A stretch of 64,000 bases of DNA from Bacteroidota bacterium (GCA_963169645.1 CAUJCO010000012.1:62001-126000), one strand, 5' to 3'. Shown: positions 18,043-27,798, counted from the first letter of the stretch. Program-made: numbers and translations. The notes: a model not told the origin generated them from the sequence alone.

Positions 18043-18892
18043 AGTTGTTTTACTTTTGTTGTTTTTTTTGATATCACAACAAGGATTTACTCGTAGCGAT
18101 ACGTCATCCGTAAATCCCATTTTTAGAGATTCTATTTTGCGCACACAACGCGATACTGTTGCATGGAATAGTATGATAAAACATACCAATAAATTTAAGA
18201 AAAGCACTACGTTGCTTATACAAAAACAAAAGTCGGAGCCACCAAGTATCGTGTTTTTTTATTTTGCTTTGGCATTAATGATTCTTGTTTTAATTATGCG
18301 TTTGGTATTCGAAGATTTTTCACTTTCTATGCTCGAAGGTTTGTTGAGCATCAAACAATATTTTGTGTATTATAAAAGTAAAAAATACGACTCACTCTTC
18401 GCATTGGTGATGCTCTATTTCTTAAATATCATCATACTTTCAATGATTACGTATGTTGGGTTGCAATATTTTAGAGGAAATAATTTTAGAGCATTTCATC
18501 TTACATTTTTTATTAAAATTGTATCGGTTATCGGTGGATTTTTTGTGATAAAAGATATCTTGGAATTCTTATTTAATTGGGTGATTGATATGCAAAGTAT
18601 CTTCAGAGCCTACTTTTTACAACTGTTATTTTCAGAATTTATAATCGCCGGTTTCTTGTTGGCTTTAATTTTAATTACGGTATATAACCAACAAATTTCC
18701 ACTAATTTCTTAGGAACATTATATTTGGTAAGCTTCTTGGGTTACCTCGTTTTCAACACAATTAGAAGTTATCAACTTATGCGCAATGTGCAGATAGCTT
18801 ATAAACTACACTTTTTTCTGTATATTTGTGCCTTCAAAGTAATGCCTTTGTTACTTTTAGCAAAGTATATTACGTATAATGTGATTGCTTAA
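18026..18892 (+). CDS. DUF4271-family membrane protein
   Basis: The 288-aa protein starts at MWQHSKVVLLLLFFLISQQGF inside the end of the Omp85-like gene; the longer ORF-track version is a chance extension through that gene. A signal-like N-terminus is followed by about six hydrophobic helices (PPSIVFFYFALALMILVLIM, SLFALVMLYFLNIIILSMIT, further helices to the C-terminus). The position just before a HemD-like gene matches the usual Bacteroidota arrangement of DUF4271 genes. Role unknown. Confidence 0.75.
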   Translation: MWQHSKVVLLLLFFLISQQGFTRSDTSSVNPIFRDSILRTQRDTVAWNSMIKHTNKFKKSTTLLIQKQKSEPPSIVFFYFALALMILVLIMRLVFEDFSLSMLEGLLSIKQYFVYYKSKKYDSLFALVMLYFLNIIILSMITYVGLQYFRGNNFRAFHLTFFIKIVSVIGGFFVIKDILEFLFNWVIDMQSIFRAYFLQLLFSEFIIAGFLLALILITVYNQQISTNFLGTLYLVSFLGYLVFNTIRSYQLMRNVQIAYKLHFFLYICAFKVMPLLLLAKYITYNVIA

Positions 18893-18902
18893 AACAGGAT
18901 AA

Positions 18903-19940
18903 ATGACAAAAAAAGTGGCAGCAAAAAGCACATCGACTAAGAAATCGGCAACTGAAAAACCTACTGCGAAGAAAGCAACCAAACCGGCAAAAAAAGCTAC
19001 GGTTACTACGTCAACTTCTAAAAAAGAAAAAGCAGCATCGAAAGTTGCCACTCCAACTGTTACTAAACAAAAAGTAGAAATTTCTACAAAAATAGAAAAG
19101 CCTACAAGAGTAAGTACTTCTAAGTCGGCTAAGAAGCCACATGTTGAAGCAAAGCCACTGCCTACGATTATTATTCCGGATAAATTAAAATCGGTAAAAT
19201 CTATTTTGATATCTCAACCTGCACCGGAATCTGGTAAATCACCCTATATTGATTTGGCCAATCACTTTAAAATTAAATTAGATTGGCGTCCGTTTACACA
19301 TGTTGAAGGAGTGAAAGTAAATGATTTCAGGAAAGATAAAGTGTACATCGAACAGTATGCCAATGTCATTTTCACGAGTCGTGTAGCAATTGAACACTAC
19401 TTCAGAATGTGCGATGAAATGCGTGTAAAAATTAATGAAGAAAATAAATATTTCTGCATCAGCGAAGCTATTGCACTCTATCTGCAAAAATTTATTAATT
19501 ACAGAAAACGTAAAGTATTTTTTGGCGATGGTAAATTGCCAAAGTTGACGGAGTTAATTTTAAAACATCGTGAAAACGGTAAGTTCTTATTGCCATGTTC
19601 TAATGTGCGCGATAAAGCACTCGCAGATACCTTGCATTCACATGGAATTCATTATACGGAAGCGGTTATCTATAAAACTGTAGCCAGCGATTTGTCTGAT
19701 TTAAGTGATGTTAAATACGATATGCTTGTCTTTTTTAATCCATCTGCTATTGATTCATTATACACCAACTTTCCGAAATTTAGTCAAGATGAAACGAGAT
19801 TGGCCATATTTGGGAATTTTACAGCAGAAGCAGTAAATGCCCACAAGCTAAATATCAATGTATTTGCTCCAACGCCGGAAAATCCATCGTTGGTAGATGC
19901 CATCAAAAAATATATTACAGCAGCTAATAAAAAACGATAG
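18903..19940 (+). CDS. hemD: Uroporphyrinogen-III synthase-like protein with Lys/Ala-rich N-terminal tail
   Basis: The 345-aa protein has a tail of about 85 residues rich in Lys, Ala, Thr and Ser (KKATKPAKKATVTTSTSKKE) and then a HemD-type two-domain Rossmann body: SVKSILISQPAP, VIFTSRVAIEHYF, FLLPCSNVRDKAL, YDMLVFFNPSAI and LAIFGNFTAEAV. HemD cyclises hydroxymethylbilane in tetrapyrrole synthesis. HemD sequences are very divergent, so catalytic activity cannot be proven by reading. The body is of normal length; the tail is extra and resembles histone H1 or the other Lys/Ala-rich protein in this window. It follows DUF4271 by 10 nt. Confidence 0.75.
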   Translation: MTKKVAAKSTSTKKSATEKPTAKKATKPAKKATVTTSTSKKEKAASKVATPTVTKQKVEISTKIEKPTRVSTSKSAKKPHVEAKPLPTIIIPDKLKSVKSILISQPAPESGKSPYIDLANHFKIKLDWRPFTHVEGVKVNDFRKDKVYIEQYANVIFTSRVAIEHYFRMCDEMRVKINEENKYFCISEAIALYLQKFINYRKRKVFFGDGKLPKLTELILKHRENGKFLLPCSNVRDKALADTLHSHGIHYTEAVIYKTVASDLSDLSDVKYDMLVFFNPSAIDSLYTNFPKFSQDETRLAIFGNFTAEAVNAHKLNINVFAPTPENPSLVDAIKKYITAANKKR

Positions 19941-20025
19941 TTCTATTGTTTATTATTGAAGTATTGGTGTGCAGATGTATAAATAATTATCTATACAGCA
20001 AGCTTTTTATTTCAATATTCTTTAT

Positions 20026-20033
20026 TACATTTA
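20026..20033 (+). promoter_or_regulatory. TACATTTA element just before the porP/sprF-like start
   Basis: TACATTTA (one base from TAnnTTTG) ends 4 nt before the ATG, suggesting a leaderless transcript. Confidence 0.4.
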
Positions 20034-20037
20034 CAAC

Positions 20038-21012
20038 ATGACATTCGGATTGAAAAATGCCTTATTACTGCTCATGCTATGTGTGGGTTTTATTCCTGTG
20101 ATGGCACAAATTCAGCCTATCTCATCACATTACATGTATAATCCGCAAGTTGTTAATCCAGCATTTTATGGTAGCCATGAGGGAATTCGATTTGGAGCAA
20201 ACTATCGTCATCAATGGGCAAAATTAGAAGGACAACCCAAAACTATCCATATTTTTTCGGATGCTTATTTGCCGCAAGCACATGGCGCTGTTGGATTACA
20301 AATTAGCAATGATATGTTAGGTGCATACACGAATACCAGTATTAATGTTGGTTATACGTTTATTCAACCTATCAAAGACAAAATAAAAATTGCAATAGGC
20401 TTAAATACAGGATTTACAACATCTAAATTAGACGGAACTAAATTAGTTACACCGGAAGGTGATAATACGGGTTTAAACGACGATTATTTATCCGGTCAAA
20501 TTCAAAGAAGCTTTCGACCGAATTTAAATATAGGTTTTTCTATTCAACACAAAAACGTTGAAGCCGGAATAGCTTACTCGAATGTAATACAAGCAAAAGA
20601 TAAAATAGAAGGTGTAAATAATACACTTAAAACAATATATGGTGGTACCTTTCAAATATATGCATCAGGAAAAGTGATAGTAGGAAAAGGAATATCGATT
20701 AAACCATCAATGGTTATTAATACAGATTTTAAAGAAATACAAACGGATTTTAGTTTTTTAGTCGGTTATAAAGAGTATGTTGGCGTCGGATTAAACGTTC
20801 GAGGATACAATAAAAGAGCCTTTGAATCGTTATCCCCAATAATAAGTGTGGGTCCGATAAAAAATATTTGCATAATTTACAGCTATGATGTAAATTTGAA
20901 CCAATTAAGCATAGTAAACAAAGGTACGCATGAAATAACGCTTACCTATATATTGCCGAGAAACAAAATTTATAAAAACCCTACAATTATCAATAATCCA
21001 CGCTTTTTGTAA
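20038..21012 (+). CDS. PorP/SprF-family type IX secretion membrane protein
   Basis: The 324-aa outer-membrane protein starts with a signal peptide (LLLLMLCVGFIPVMAQ). The diagnostic PorP/SprF opening follows: SSHYMYNPQVVNPAFYGSHEGIRFGANYRHQWAKLEGQP. A barrel with alternating strands continues to the end. Family members anchor or assist T9SS function. Its place directly upstream of gldK matches porP in Porphyromonas gingivalis, so it is probably the core PorP rather than a client-specific SprF copy. Confidence 0.88.
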   Translation: MTFGLKNALLLLMLCVGFIPVMAQIQPISSHYMYNPQVVNPAFYGSHEGIRFGANYRHQWAKLEGQPKTIHIFSDAYLPQAHGAVGLQISNDMLGAYTNTSINVGYTFIQPIKDKIKIAIGLNTGFTTSKLDGTKLVTPEGDNTGLNDDYLSGQIQRSFRPNLNIGFSIQHKNVEAGIAYSNVIQAKDKIEGVNNTLKTIYGGTFQIYASGKVIVGKGISIKPSMVINTDFKEIQTDFSFLVGYKEYVGVGLNVRGYNKRAFESLSPIISVGPIKNICIIYSYDVNLNQLSIVNKGTHEITLTYILPRNKIYKNPTIINNPRFL

Positions 21013-21119
21013 AAAGATTATTAATATTTGTATAAAATACTAAACGGAAAAGTACAACTAAAGAAAAATTTTCTTTATTTTTACATTTTATTCAGAAGAA
21101 AAAAACGTAAACAACTAAG

Positions 21120-22424
21120 ATGAATAAACTCAAATTTTCATTAATTGCAATGATTGCAATAGCATTGGCAAGTTGCAAAGGTGGTAAAAGTGGAACAGAT
21201 GGTCAGTTAATTGGTGCGCAAGATAGACCATCGTGGGATAATAATCTTTTACCATATGGAATGGTATATGTACCTTCCGGTGTGTTTCATACAGGTCCAT
21301 CAGACCAAGATGTAAATTATGCTTTCAATACAAAAATGAAACAAATTTCCATTGTTGGTTTTTATATGGACGAAACAGAAATTACGAACAACGAATACCG
21401 TCAATTTGTAGAGTACGTTCGCGATTCAATTGCACACCAAATGCTAGGGGGTGACCATTTAATTGAGAGCGATAACGGACAACAAGCTATTAATTGGGAA
21501 ATGCCAATTGATATGGATTGGGAAAGTGGTGGCTCTGTAACAGAAGAAGGTGCACAGTTAGAACCAATGTTCTATTCTGAAGCTGACCGTATTAATGGAA
21601 GAAAAGAAATAGACCCACGTAAATTAGTATATGAATATACTTGGTTTAAATGGAAAGAAGCCGCACAACAACGCCCGACAGATAAAAATCCATTACCTAG
21701 AAGCTCTTTCATGGAGAAAAAGAAAATTTCTATCTATCCGGATGAAATGGTTTGGATACGTGATTTTGTATATTCATATAATGAGCCAATGACACGTACT
21801 TATTTCACACATCCTGCGTATGATGACTATCCGGTTGTGGGTGTTACTTGGGATCAATGTAACGCGTTCTCTGCTTGGAGAACATTGATGTGGAACAACT
21901 ATAGAGCTTCTCAAAAACAAGCTCCTTTAGATCAATTCCGTATTCCAACAGAATACGAGTGGGAATATGCTGCTCGCGGTGGAAGAAACTTGGCACCTTA
22001 TCCTTGGGGTGGTCCATATATCAGAAATACAAAAGGCTGTTTGTTAGCAAACTTTAAACCGGGAAGAGGTAACTATCCGGAAGATGGAGGTTTCTATACG
22101 GTAAATGCTAAATCATACTGGCCAAACGATTTCGGGTTATATAATATGGCCGGAAATGTAGCGGAATGGACATCTACTGCTTATGAAGATGATGCGAACG
22201 CATTTATCCATGACAAGCAACCAGATTTCCGTTACGATGCTAAAACGGAGGATCCGAACGTAATGAAACGTAAAGTAATCAGAGGTGGTTCTTGGAAAGA
22301 TATTGCTTACTTCTTGCAATGTGGTACAAAATCTTATGAATACCAAGATTCAGCAAAATCATATATCGGATTTAGATGCGTACTTCCATTCATGGGACGT
22401 TCTATGAATGATTTCAGCAAATAA
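21120..22424 (+). CDS. gldK: T9SS ring lipoprotein GldK/PorK
   Basis: The 434-aa lipoprotein (lipobox region ALASCKGG, Cys near residue 19) has a formylglycine-generating-enzyme/sulfatase-modifying fold: FYMDETEITNNEYRQFV, VVGVTWDQCNAFSAW, FRIPTEYEWEYAARGG, YNMAGNVAEWTSTAY, VIRGGSWKD and IGFRCVLPFMG. In the T9SS, GldK/PorK forms a periplasmic ring with GldN/PorN below the outer membrane. The fold is non-enzymatic in this setting. First gene of the motor/ring operon. Confidence 0.95.
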   Translation: MNKLKFSLIAMIAIALASCKGGKSGTDGQLIGAQDRPSWDNNLLPYGMVYVPSGVFHTGPSDQDVNYAFNTKMKQISIVGFYMDETEITNNEYRQFVEYVRDSIAHQMLGGDHLIESDNGQQAINWEMPIDMDWESGGSVTEEGAQLEPMFYSEADRINGRKEIDPRKLVYEYTWFKWKEAAQQRPTDKNPLPRSSFMEKKKISIYPDEMVWIRDFVYSYNEPMTRTYFTHPAYDDYPVVGVTWDQCNAFSAWRTLMWNNYRASQKQAPLDQFRIPTEYEWEYAARGGRNLAPYPWGGPYIRNTKGCLLANFKPGRGNYPEDGGFYTVNAKSYWPNDFGLYNMAGNVAEWTSTAYEDDANAFIHDKQPDFRYDAKTEDPNVMKRKVIRGGSWKDIAYFLQCGTKSYEYQDSAKSYIGFRCVLPFMGRSMNDFSK

Positions 22425-22487
22425 CACACTAAAAACATAAATTAATCATTTTTTCTTTTATAACTAACCAAATAAATTAAAAGCATT

Positions 22488-23294
22488 ATGGCAACTCCTT
22501 ATTTTAAAACTAAATCATTCAAAACATTAAAAAATTTCCTTTTTGGTGTGGGTGCGTCTGTGGTTATCGTAGGTGCATGGGCAAAAATCTTACACTTACC
22601 ATTCGCAAATATGATGTTAACGGTAGGTTTATTAGTTGAAGCAATCATCTTCGCTATATCTGGTATTATTCCACCAGAGCCGGATTACTACTGGGAAAAA
22701 TACTATCCGGGTTTGGATCAATATGATTCTGAAGCTTCTGCAGCTGCAGCGCCAATGGCACAAGCAAGCAATAAAAAATCTTTATCTGCTGAAATGGATA
22801 AAATGTTAGAGGCTGCAAAAGTAGACCAAAATTTAGTTAATAGATTTGGAGATAACTTGAAAAACTTTGCTGACAACGTTGGCAAATTAGGAAACTTAGC
22901 AGATGCTACAGTTGCTTCTAACGAGTTTGCAGGTGCTGCAAAATCTGCTGCTTCTTCATTAAATGGTGTTAAAGATTCTTTCTCAAGTGCAGCAGAAGGT
23001 ATGAGCAAATTAGCAGCAGCTTCTGGTGATGCTTCTCAATATCATGCACAAGTACAAAGCGCTACAAAAAATTTAGCCGCATTAAACGCAGTTTATGAAT
23101 TAGAATTACAGGATACTAACTCTCATTTGAAAACAATGAATAAATTTATCGGAAACTTATCTACTGCAATGACTAGCTTAGAAGGTTCTATCGCTGATAC
23201 AGATAAATTCAAAACACAAATGAGTGGATTAGCGTCTAACTTAGAAAAATTAAATGGTATTTACGGCAACATGCTTTCTGCAATGCGTTCGTAA
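22488..23294 (+). CDS. gldL: T9SS proton-driven motor protein GldL/PorL
   Basis: The 268-aa inner-membrane protein has two transmembrane helices near the N-terminus (FLFGVGASVVIVGAWAKIL and MMLTVGLLVEAIIFAISGI). The residues known to matter in GldL motors are visible: Lys33 and His36 (KILH) at the end of helix 1 and the membrane Glu51 in helix 2. EPDYYWEKYYPGLDQY follows. The cytoplasmic remainder is Ala/Ser/Asn-rich and helical. With GldM it converts the proton gradient into rotation. Confidence 0.95.
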   Translation: MATPYFKTKSFKTLKNFLFGVGASVVIVGAWAKILHLPFANMMLTVGLLVEAIIFAISGIIPPEPDYYWEKYYPGLDQYDSEASAAAAPMAQASNKKSLSAEMDKMLEAAKVDQNLVNRFGDNLKNFADNVGKLGNLADATVASNEFAGAAKSAASSLNGVKDSFSSAAEGMSKLAAASGDASQYHAQVQSATKNLAALNAVYELELQDTNSHLKTMNKFIGNLSTAMTSLEGSIADTDKFKTQMSGLASNLEKLNGIYGNMLSAMRS

Positions 23295-23341
23295 TTAATC
23301 ATCGCTGTATATTTTATTCTTAAACATTGAAAATTTAAAAT

Positions 23342-24880
23342 ATGTCAATTCCTAAGGAAAACAGGCAGCAGATGATTAACTTAATGTACTTGGTGTTAAC
23401 AGCACTCTTGGCATTAAACGTATCTGCTGAAATCCTGAATGCATTTAAAACAATAAACAACAGCTTAGAGAGCTCTAACGGATTGTTAGATATGAACTCT
23501 CGAGTAAACTATAGCGCTTTCAATGCCAAAAAAGCAAAAGAGCCGGGCAATGCCGAAATACCTAAGTACCAAGCAAAAGCGGATGAAGTAATCGCACTTT
23601 CTAAGAACTTACAAGATTATGTGAAAAGTTTACAAGAAGGTATCGTAACAGAAGCAGGTGGTAAAGGTGAAGAAGGTGCTGTAATGAAAAGACAAGATGA
23701 CTTAGATGCATCTACTCGTTATTTCATCGAAGAAAGCAAAAAAGGCTACGAATTAAAGAAAAAAATTGATGAGTTTACTGCAAAAGTAAAATCATTAGTT
23801 GATCCTGCAGAGATTGATGTCGTAATGCAAAAAATTCCGTTAACAACGAAACCTCAAGCAGCGAATGGTGACTGGGCAAGAGAAAACTTCTTTCAAATGC
23901 CGGCTATCGCTTCTTATACGATGTTGACGAAAGAATTATCAGACATTAAAGCATCTGAAGGAACTTTAGTACAGTATTTCTTCTCTAAAATCGGTTCTTC
24001 TGAAGAATTGAAACCGGAAGAAATTGTATTTGATGCTTTCTCTGCACAAGTAACTTCACCTACTGCTTATATATTACAAGGTGAAACATTTGAAGCAAAT
24101 GTATTCTTAGCGGCTACTAGCTCCAAAAATGATAACATCTCAGTAAGTGTAAACGGTCAAGGTTTAAAACCGGATAACAATGGTATTGCACACTATAAAG
24201 CATCTCCGGGTGTAGGTGAGTATGAATTAAAAGGTAATATCTCTTTGAAAAATCCTAAAACAAATGAGGTTAAATCTTATCCATTACCGCCATTTAAATA
24301 TACAGTTGCTGCACCATTTGCTACCGTTTCTCCAACCAAAATGAATGTATTCTATATTGGTGTTGATAATCCGGTTCAAATTTCTGCCGCAGGTGTTGCT
24401 AATAGCAAATTACAAGTAAGCATTGATCAAGGAACAATTTCCGGTAGTGCAGGAAAATATTCAGTTCGTGTTACACAACAATCAAATGCAAACAACGTTA
24501 AAGTATCAGCAAACGGTAAAAGTTATGGTAATTTCCCTTTCCGTGTGAAAATGATTCCAAATCCACAAGCAGAATGTGCAAACATGCCGGGTGGACGTGT
24601 AAATGCTGGTGTATGGAAAGCACAACAAGGGGTGATTGCTAAGTTAGATAATTTTGATTTTGATGCTAAATTTGAAGTATTGAGCTTTAATATGTTCTAT
24701 CAACCTAAATTGCAAGATCCGGCTATTGCACCTGCAACCGGTCCTTACTTCAGTGCTGCTCAAAAATCATTTATTGCTAAAGCTAAACCGGGTGATATTT
24801 TCTATATTGAGGAAATTAAAGTACGTGGTCCGGATGGATTAACACGTAAAATTCCAGGTATCGCCTTTAAAATCGATTAA
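23342..24880 (+). CDS. gldM: T9SS motor/stalk protein GldM/PorM
   Basis: The 512-aa protein has a short cytoplasmic N-terminus with Arg8 and one transmembrane helix (MINLMYLVLTALLALNVSAEIL) including Glu30, which pairs with the GldL helices in known motors. A long periplasmic region follows of helical and Ig-like domains, ending GPDGLTRKIPGIAFKID. It transmits motor rotation to the GldK/GldN ring. It is 47 nt from gldL and 15 nt from gldN. Confidence 0.95.
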   Translation: MSIPKENRQQMINLMYLVLTALLALNVSAEILNAFKTINNSLESSNGLLDMNSRVNYSAFNAKKAKEPGNAEIPKYQAKADEVIALSKNLQDYVKSLQEGIVTEAGGKGEEGAVMKRQDDLDASTRYFIEESKKGYELKKKIDEFTAKVKSLVDPAEIDVVMQKIPLTTKPQAANGDWARENFFQMPAIASYTMLTKELSDIKASEGTLVQYFFSKIGSSEELKPEEIVFDAFSAQVTSPTAYILQGETFEANVFLAATSSKNDNISVSVNGQGLKPDNNGIAHYKASPGVGEYELKGNISLKNPKTNEVKSYPLPPFKYTVAAPFATVSPTKMNVFYIGVDNPVQISAAGVANSKLQVSIDQGTISGSAGKYSVRVTQQSNANNVKVSANGKSYGNFPFRVKMIPNPQAECANMPGGRVNAGVWKAQQGVIAKLDNFDFDAKFEVLSFNMFYQPKLQDPAIAPATGPYFSAAQKSFIAKAKPGDIFYIEEIKVRGPDGLTRKIPGIAFKID

Positions 24881-24895
24881 TAGATATTTTTAGAT

Positions 24896-25861
24896 ATGAA
24901 AATTCAAATGAATAAATTACAATCTGCCATATTAGTAACCTTGTTGATGGTTGGTACTGTATCGTTTGCACAAGATAGCACTGTTACAGGCACAGATCCT
25001 TCGGTTACACCAACTTCTACTGTTGACCCATCAGCACAAACTACACCAGTAGCTGTTTCTACTACTTCAACTACACCAGCAGCGGTTGACCCAAATGCTG
25101 TTAAAACAGAAGTTCAGAAATTACCATGGGTTCAAGAGATTACGGGGAAACGCATTGCTATGAGCTACGAGCCCATTCGTGAAGCAGATGTGTTTTGGTG
25201 GAAAAATGTATGGCGTGTAATTGATTTAAGAGAAAAATTAAATCTACATTTTAAATGGCCAAAAGCTCCATTTATACAAGTATTGTTAGATGCTATTGAA
25301 AGCGGAAAAGTACAAGTATATAGTGGTATGGATGATGATTTTACAACACCTATTAATCCTTCTGAGGCTACGAGTGTTGCAGGTGGTGGTGTGGACTCAA
25401 TTTGGATTACAGACCCAGGTACAGGTTTGCAAACACTTCAAGTAATTACTAAAGAAGTAAACTGGAATAATGTAAGTAAAATTCGTTTGAAAGAAGTTTG
25501 GTATTTCAATAAACAAACTTCTACTATGCAAGTTCGTATCATGGGTATCTGCCCTTTAATTGATAATTACGATCAAACAACCGGTGAGTTTAGAGGTGAA
25601 GTTCCAACATTTTGGGTGTATTTCCCAAGTTTGAGAGAAACCTTAGTTAATACTGTAGCGTTCAACCCATTCCCGAACGGTGTTCGATTAAATTGGGACC
25701 AAGTATTTGCTCAACGTATTTTTGGAAGTTATATCTATAAAGTAGACAACGTACAGGATTTCCGTATCAAAGATTATAAATCCGGTATTGATGTTTTGTA
25801 TGAGTCTGAGGCACAAAAACAAAATTTATTCAATTTTGAACATGACCTTTGGGAATATTAA
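24896..25861 (+). CDS. gldN: T9SS ring protein GldN/PorN
   Basis: The 321-aa periplasmic protein has a signal peptide (LQSAILVTLLMVGTVSFAQ), a Thr/Pro/Val-rich linker of about 50 residues and a conserved domain: YEPIREADVFWWKNVWRVID, REKLNLHFKWP, VQVYSGMDDDFTTPI, VWYFNKQTSTMQVRIMGICP and PTFWVYFPSLRETL. It partners GldK. A second ATG four codons downstream (MNKLQSA) is an equally good start. A strong terminator closes the operon. Confidence 0.95.
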   Translation: MKIQMNKLQSAILVTLLMVGTVSFAQDSTVTGTDPSVTPTSTVDPSAQTTPVAVSTTSTTPAAVDPNAVKTEVQKLPWVQEITGKRIAMSYEPIREADVFWWKNVWRVIDLREKLNLHFKWPKAPFIQVLLDAIESGKVQVYSGMDDDFTTPINPSEATSVAGGGVDSIWITDPGTGLQTLQVITKEVNWNNVSKIRLKEVWYFNKQTSTMQVRIMGICPLIDNYDQTTGEFRGEVPTFWVYFPSLRETLVNTVAFNPFPNGVRLNWDQVFAQRIFGSYIYKVDNVQDFRIKDYKSGIDVLYESEAQKQNLFNFEHDLWEY

Positions 25862-25881
25862 TCCATCGGTTGGATATAGAG

Positions 25882-25913
25882 AACGGATAGCATTTGCTAT
25901 CCGTTTTTTTTTA
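25882..25913 (+). terminator. Terminator of the gldKLMN operon
   Basis: The 10-bp stem AACGGATAGC / GCTATCCGTT with an ATTT loop is followed by eight or more T. Confidence 0.93.
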
Positions 25914-25973
25914 TCTCATCTAGTAAATGGTATGTATTGTATTGTTTTTTTTAGATTTCGAACGGATATGATA

Positions 25974-27785
25974 TTATTCTTTTATCTTCTGAAAATAATT
26001 GAAAACAATGTTTGCTTTACTTTTTCCTATGCATTTTTCAAGTTGTTCCAACGTGGCATTTTCAATATTCTTGACAGAACCAAATTGTTGTAATAATGTG
26101 CCGGTTATTTTTTCACCAATTCCTTTAATGTCATTTAAGGCTGTTTTTAGCGTGTTATTAGCTCGTTTTTTTCGGTGAAAGGTGATGCCAAATCGGTGTG
26201 CTTCATTTCGCAGTTGCTGGATTACTTTTAGCGTTTCTGATTTTCTATTTAAATGTAACGGAATAGAATCATTTGGATAATAGATTTCTTCCAAGCGTTT
26301 GGCAATAGAAATTACTTGTATCTCATTTTCCAGTTTTAAATTAAGAATGCTTTGCATAGCTGCACTCAATTGTCCTTTGCCACCATCTATGATAACCAAA
26401 TTTGGTAATGGTTCATTTTCCAATATCATACGATGATAACGCCGATAGACTACTTCTTTCATAGTGTCAAAATCATTGGCATCGACCACAGTTTTAACAT
26501 TAAAATGTCTATAATCTTTTTTGCTGGGTTTAGCATTTTTAAATACCACACACGCAGAAACTGCATTGGTTCCTTGAAAATTAGAGTTGTCAAAGCATTC
26601 GATGTGTTTGGGTAATTCTTTTAATCGAAGTTCATCTTTCATTAATTGCAAAATTCGCGTGGTGGAATCTACTTTTGCTTTTCCATGTTTATCTGTCGAT
26701 TGTTCTTTTCCTTTTTGTTTTTGATAGAGTGCATTTCGTTGTGCTAATTCCACCAGATTTTTTTTATCACCTATTTTAGGAATTTGAATTTCCATCAATT
26801 CGGTATATAATTCGATTTCAAATGGCAATAAAATGGATTGTTTTTGCTCCGTGTTTCCAATCGTGTCAATTACGGCAAATTGCAAAAGTTCTTCTTTGGT
26901 TTCTTCTAAATTTTTTTGCAGTGTAATCGCTTTTGTTTGTACAATAGCACCTTCATAAACATAGAGATAATTGATGTAGGCTTTTTTTTCATCTTCTGTA
27001 AAGCCAAATACATGAAAATTTCCTAAACCGGGATGGACAACTGTTGCATCCGAGATATACTCTTTTAAAAATTGTATTTTATTTTTTAAGGCTGCTGCTT
27101 TTTCAAATTCTAAATTTTCGGCATGCTCAAGCATTTCTTGTTTGAGAGCTGTTCTTAGTTCGTGCAATCTTCCTTTTAAAATTTTTCGAATCTGTTCTAT
27201 GTTGTTGTCATAATTTTCTTTCGATTGAAAACCTACACATGGTGCTAAACAATTTCCGATATGGTATTCTAAACAGACTTTAAATTTTTTTGCTTTTATA
27301 TTTTTCTCTGTAAGCGATAAAGAGCAACTGCGAATCGGATATAGTTTTTTTACAAACTCTAAAATGGAACGAACGCGCTGAACCGAAGTGTAAGGACCAA
27401 AATATTCTGCTCCATCTTCTTCATATTTTCTGGTGAAATATATTCGTGGAAAAGGCTCGTTATTGATTTTAATATATGGATATGTTTTATCATCTTTTAG
27501 GCTGATATTGTATTTGGGTTGCAACTCTTTTATTAACGCATTTTCCAATAACAACGCATCTTTTTCTGTAGGCACAATAGAATATTCGATATTGTGAATT
27601 TTTCGCACCATAAGTTGTATGCGATAAGTGTGGTCTTTATTGACAAAATAAGATGCTACTCGATTTTTTAAATTTTTGGCTTTTCCGATATAAAGTAAGT
27701 TGCCCTCTTTATCGTAATAGCGATACACTCCCGGATTTTTCGGTAGATTTTTGATGATTTGCTGGAGTGAATTAGCCTCAGTCAT
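25974..27785 (-). CDS. uvrC: UvrABC excinuclease subunit C
   Basis: DNA nucleotide-excision-repair nuclease of 603 aa. The N-terminal GIY-YIG nuclease domain reads GVYRYYDKEGNLLYIGKAKNLKNRVASYF. The UVR domain is LEFEKAAALKNKIQFLKEYI. The C-terminal RNaseH-like nuclease contains IECFDNSNFQGTNAVSACVVF and NLVIIDGGKGQLSAA, and a helix-hairpin-helix region (IKGIGEKITGTLLQQFG) ends the protein. All expected domains are present. A TACCTTTA element lies 5 nt before the ATG. Confidence 0.97.
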   Translation of the reverse strand: MTEANSLQQIIKNLPKNPGVYRYYDKEGNLLYIGKAKNLKNRVASYFVNKDHTYRIQLMVRKIHNIEYSIVPTEKDALLLENALIKELQPKYNISLKDDKTYPYIKINNEPFPRIYFTRKYEEDGAEYFGPYTSVQRVRSILEFVKKLYPIRSCSLSLTEKNIKAKKFKVCLEYHIGNCLAPCVGFQSKENYDNNIEQIRKILKGRLHELRTALKQEMLEHAENLEFEKAAALKNKIQFLKEYISDATVVHPGLGNFHVFGFTEDEKKAYINYLYVYEGAIVQTKAITLQKNLEETKEELLQFAVIDTIGNTEQKQSILLPFEIELYTELMEIQIPKIGDKKNLVELAQRNALYQKQKGKEQSTDKHGKAKVDSTTRILQLMKDELRLKELPKHIECFDNSNFQGTNAVSACVVFKNAKPSKKDYRHFNVKTVVDANDFDTMKEVVYRRYHRMILENEPLPNLVIIDGGKGQLSAAMQSILNLKLENEIQVISIAKRLEEIYYPNDSIPLHLNRKSETLKVIQQLRNEAHRFGITFHRKKRANNTLKTALNDIKGIGEKITGTLLQQFGSVKNIENATLEQLEKCIGKSKANIVFNYFQKIKE

Positions 27786-27790
27786 TAGTG

Positions 27791-27798
27791 TAAAGGTA
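27791..27798 (-). promoter_or_regulatory. TACCTTTA element of uvrC
   Basis: On the minus strand TACCTTTA-cacta-ATG places the element 5 nt before the start codon. It is one base from TAnnTTTG and suggests a leaderless mRNA. Confidence 0.4.
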
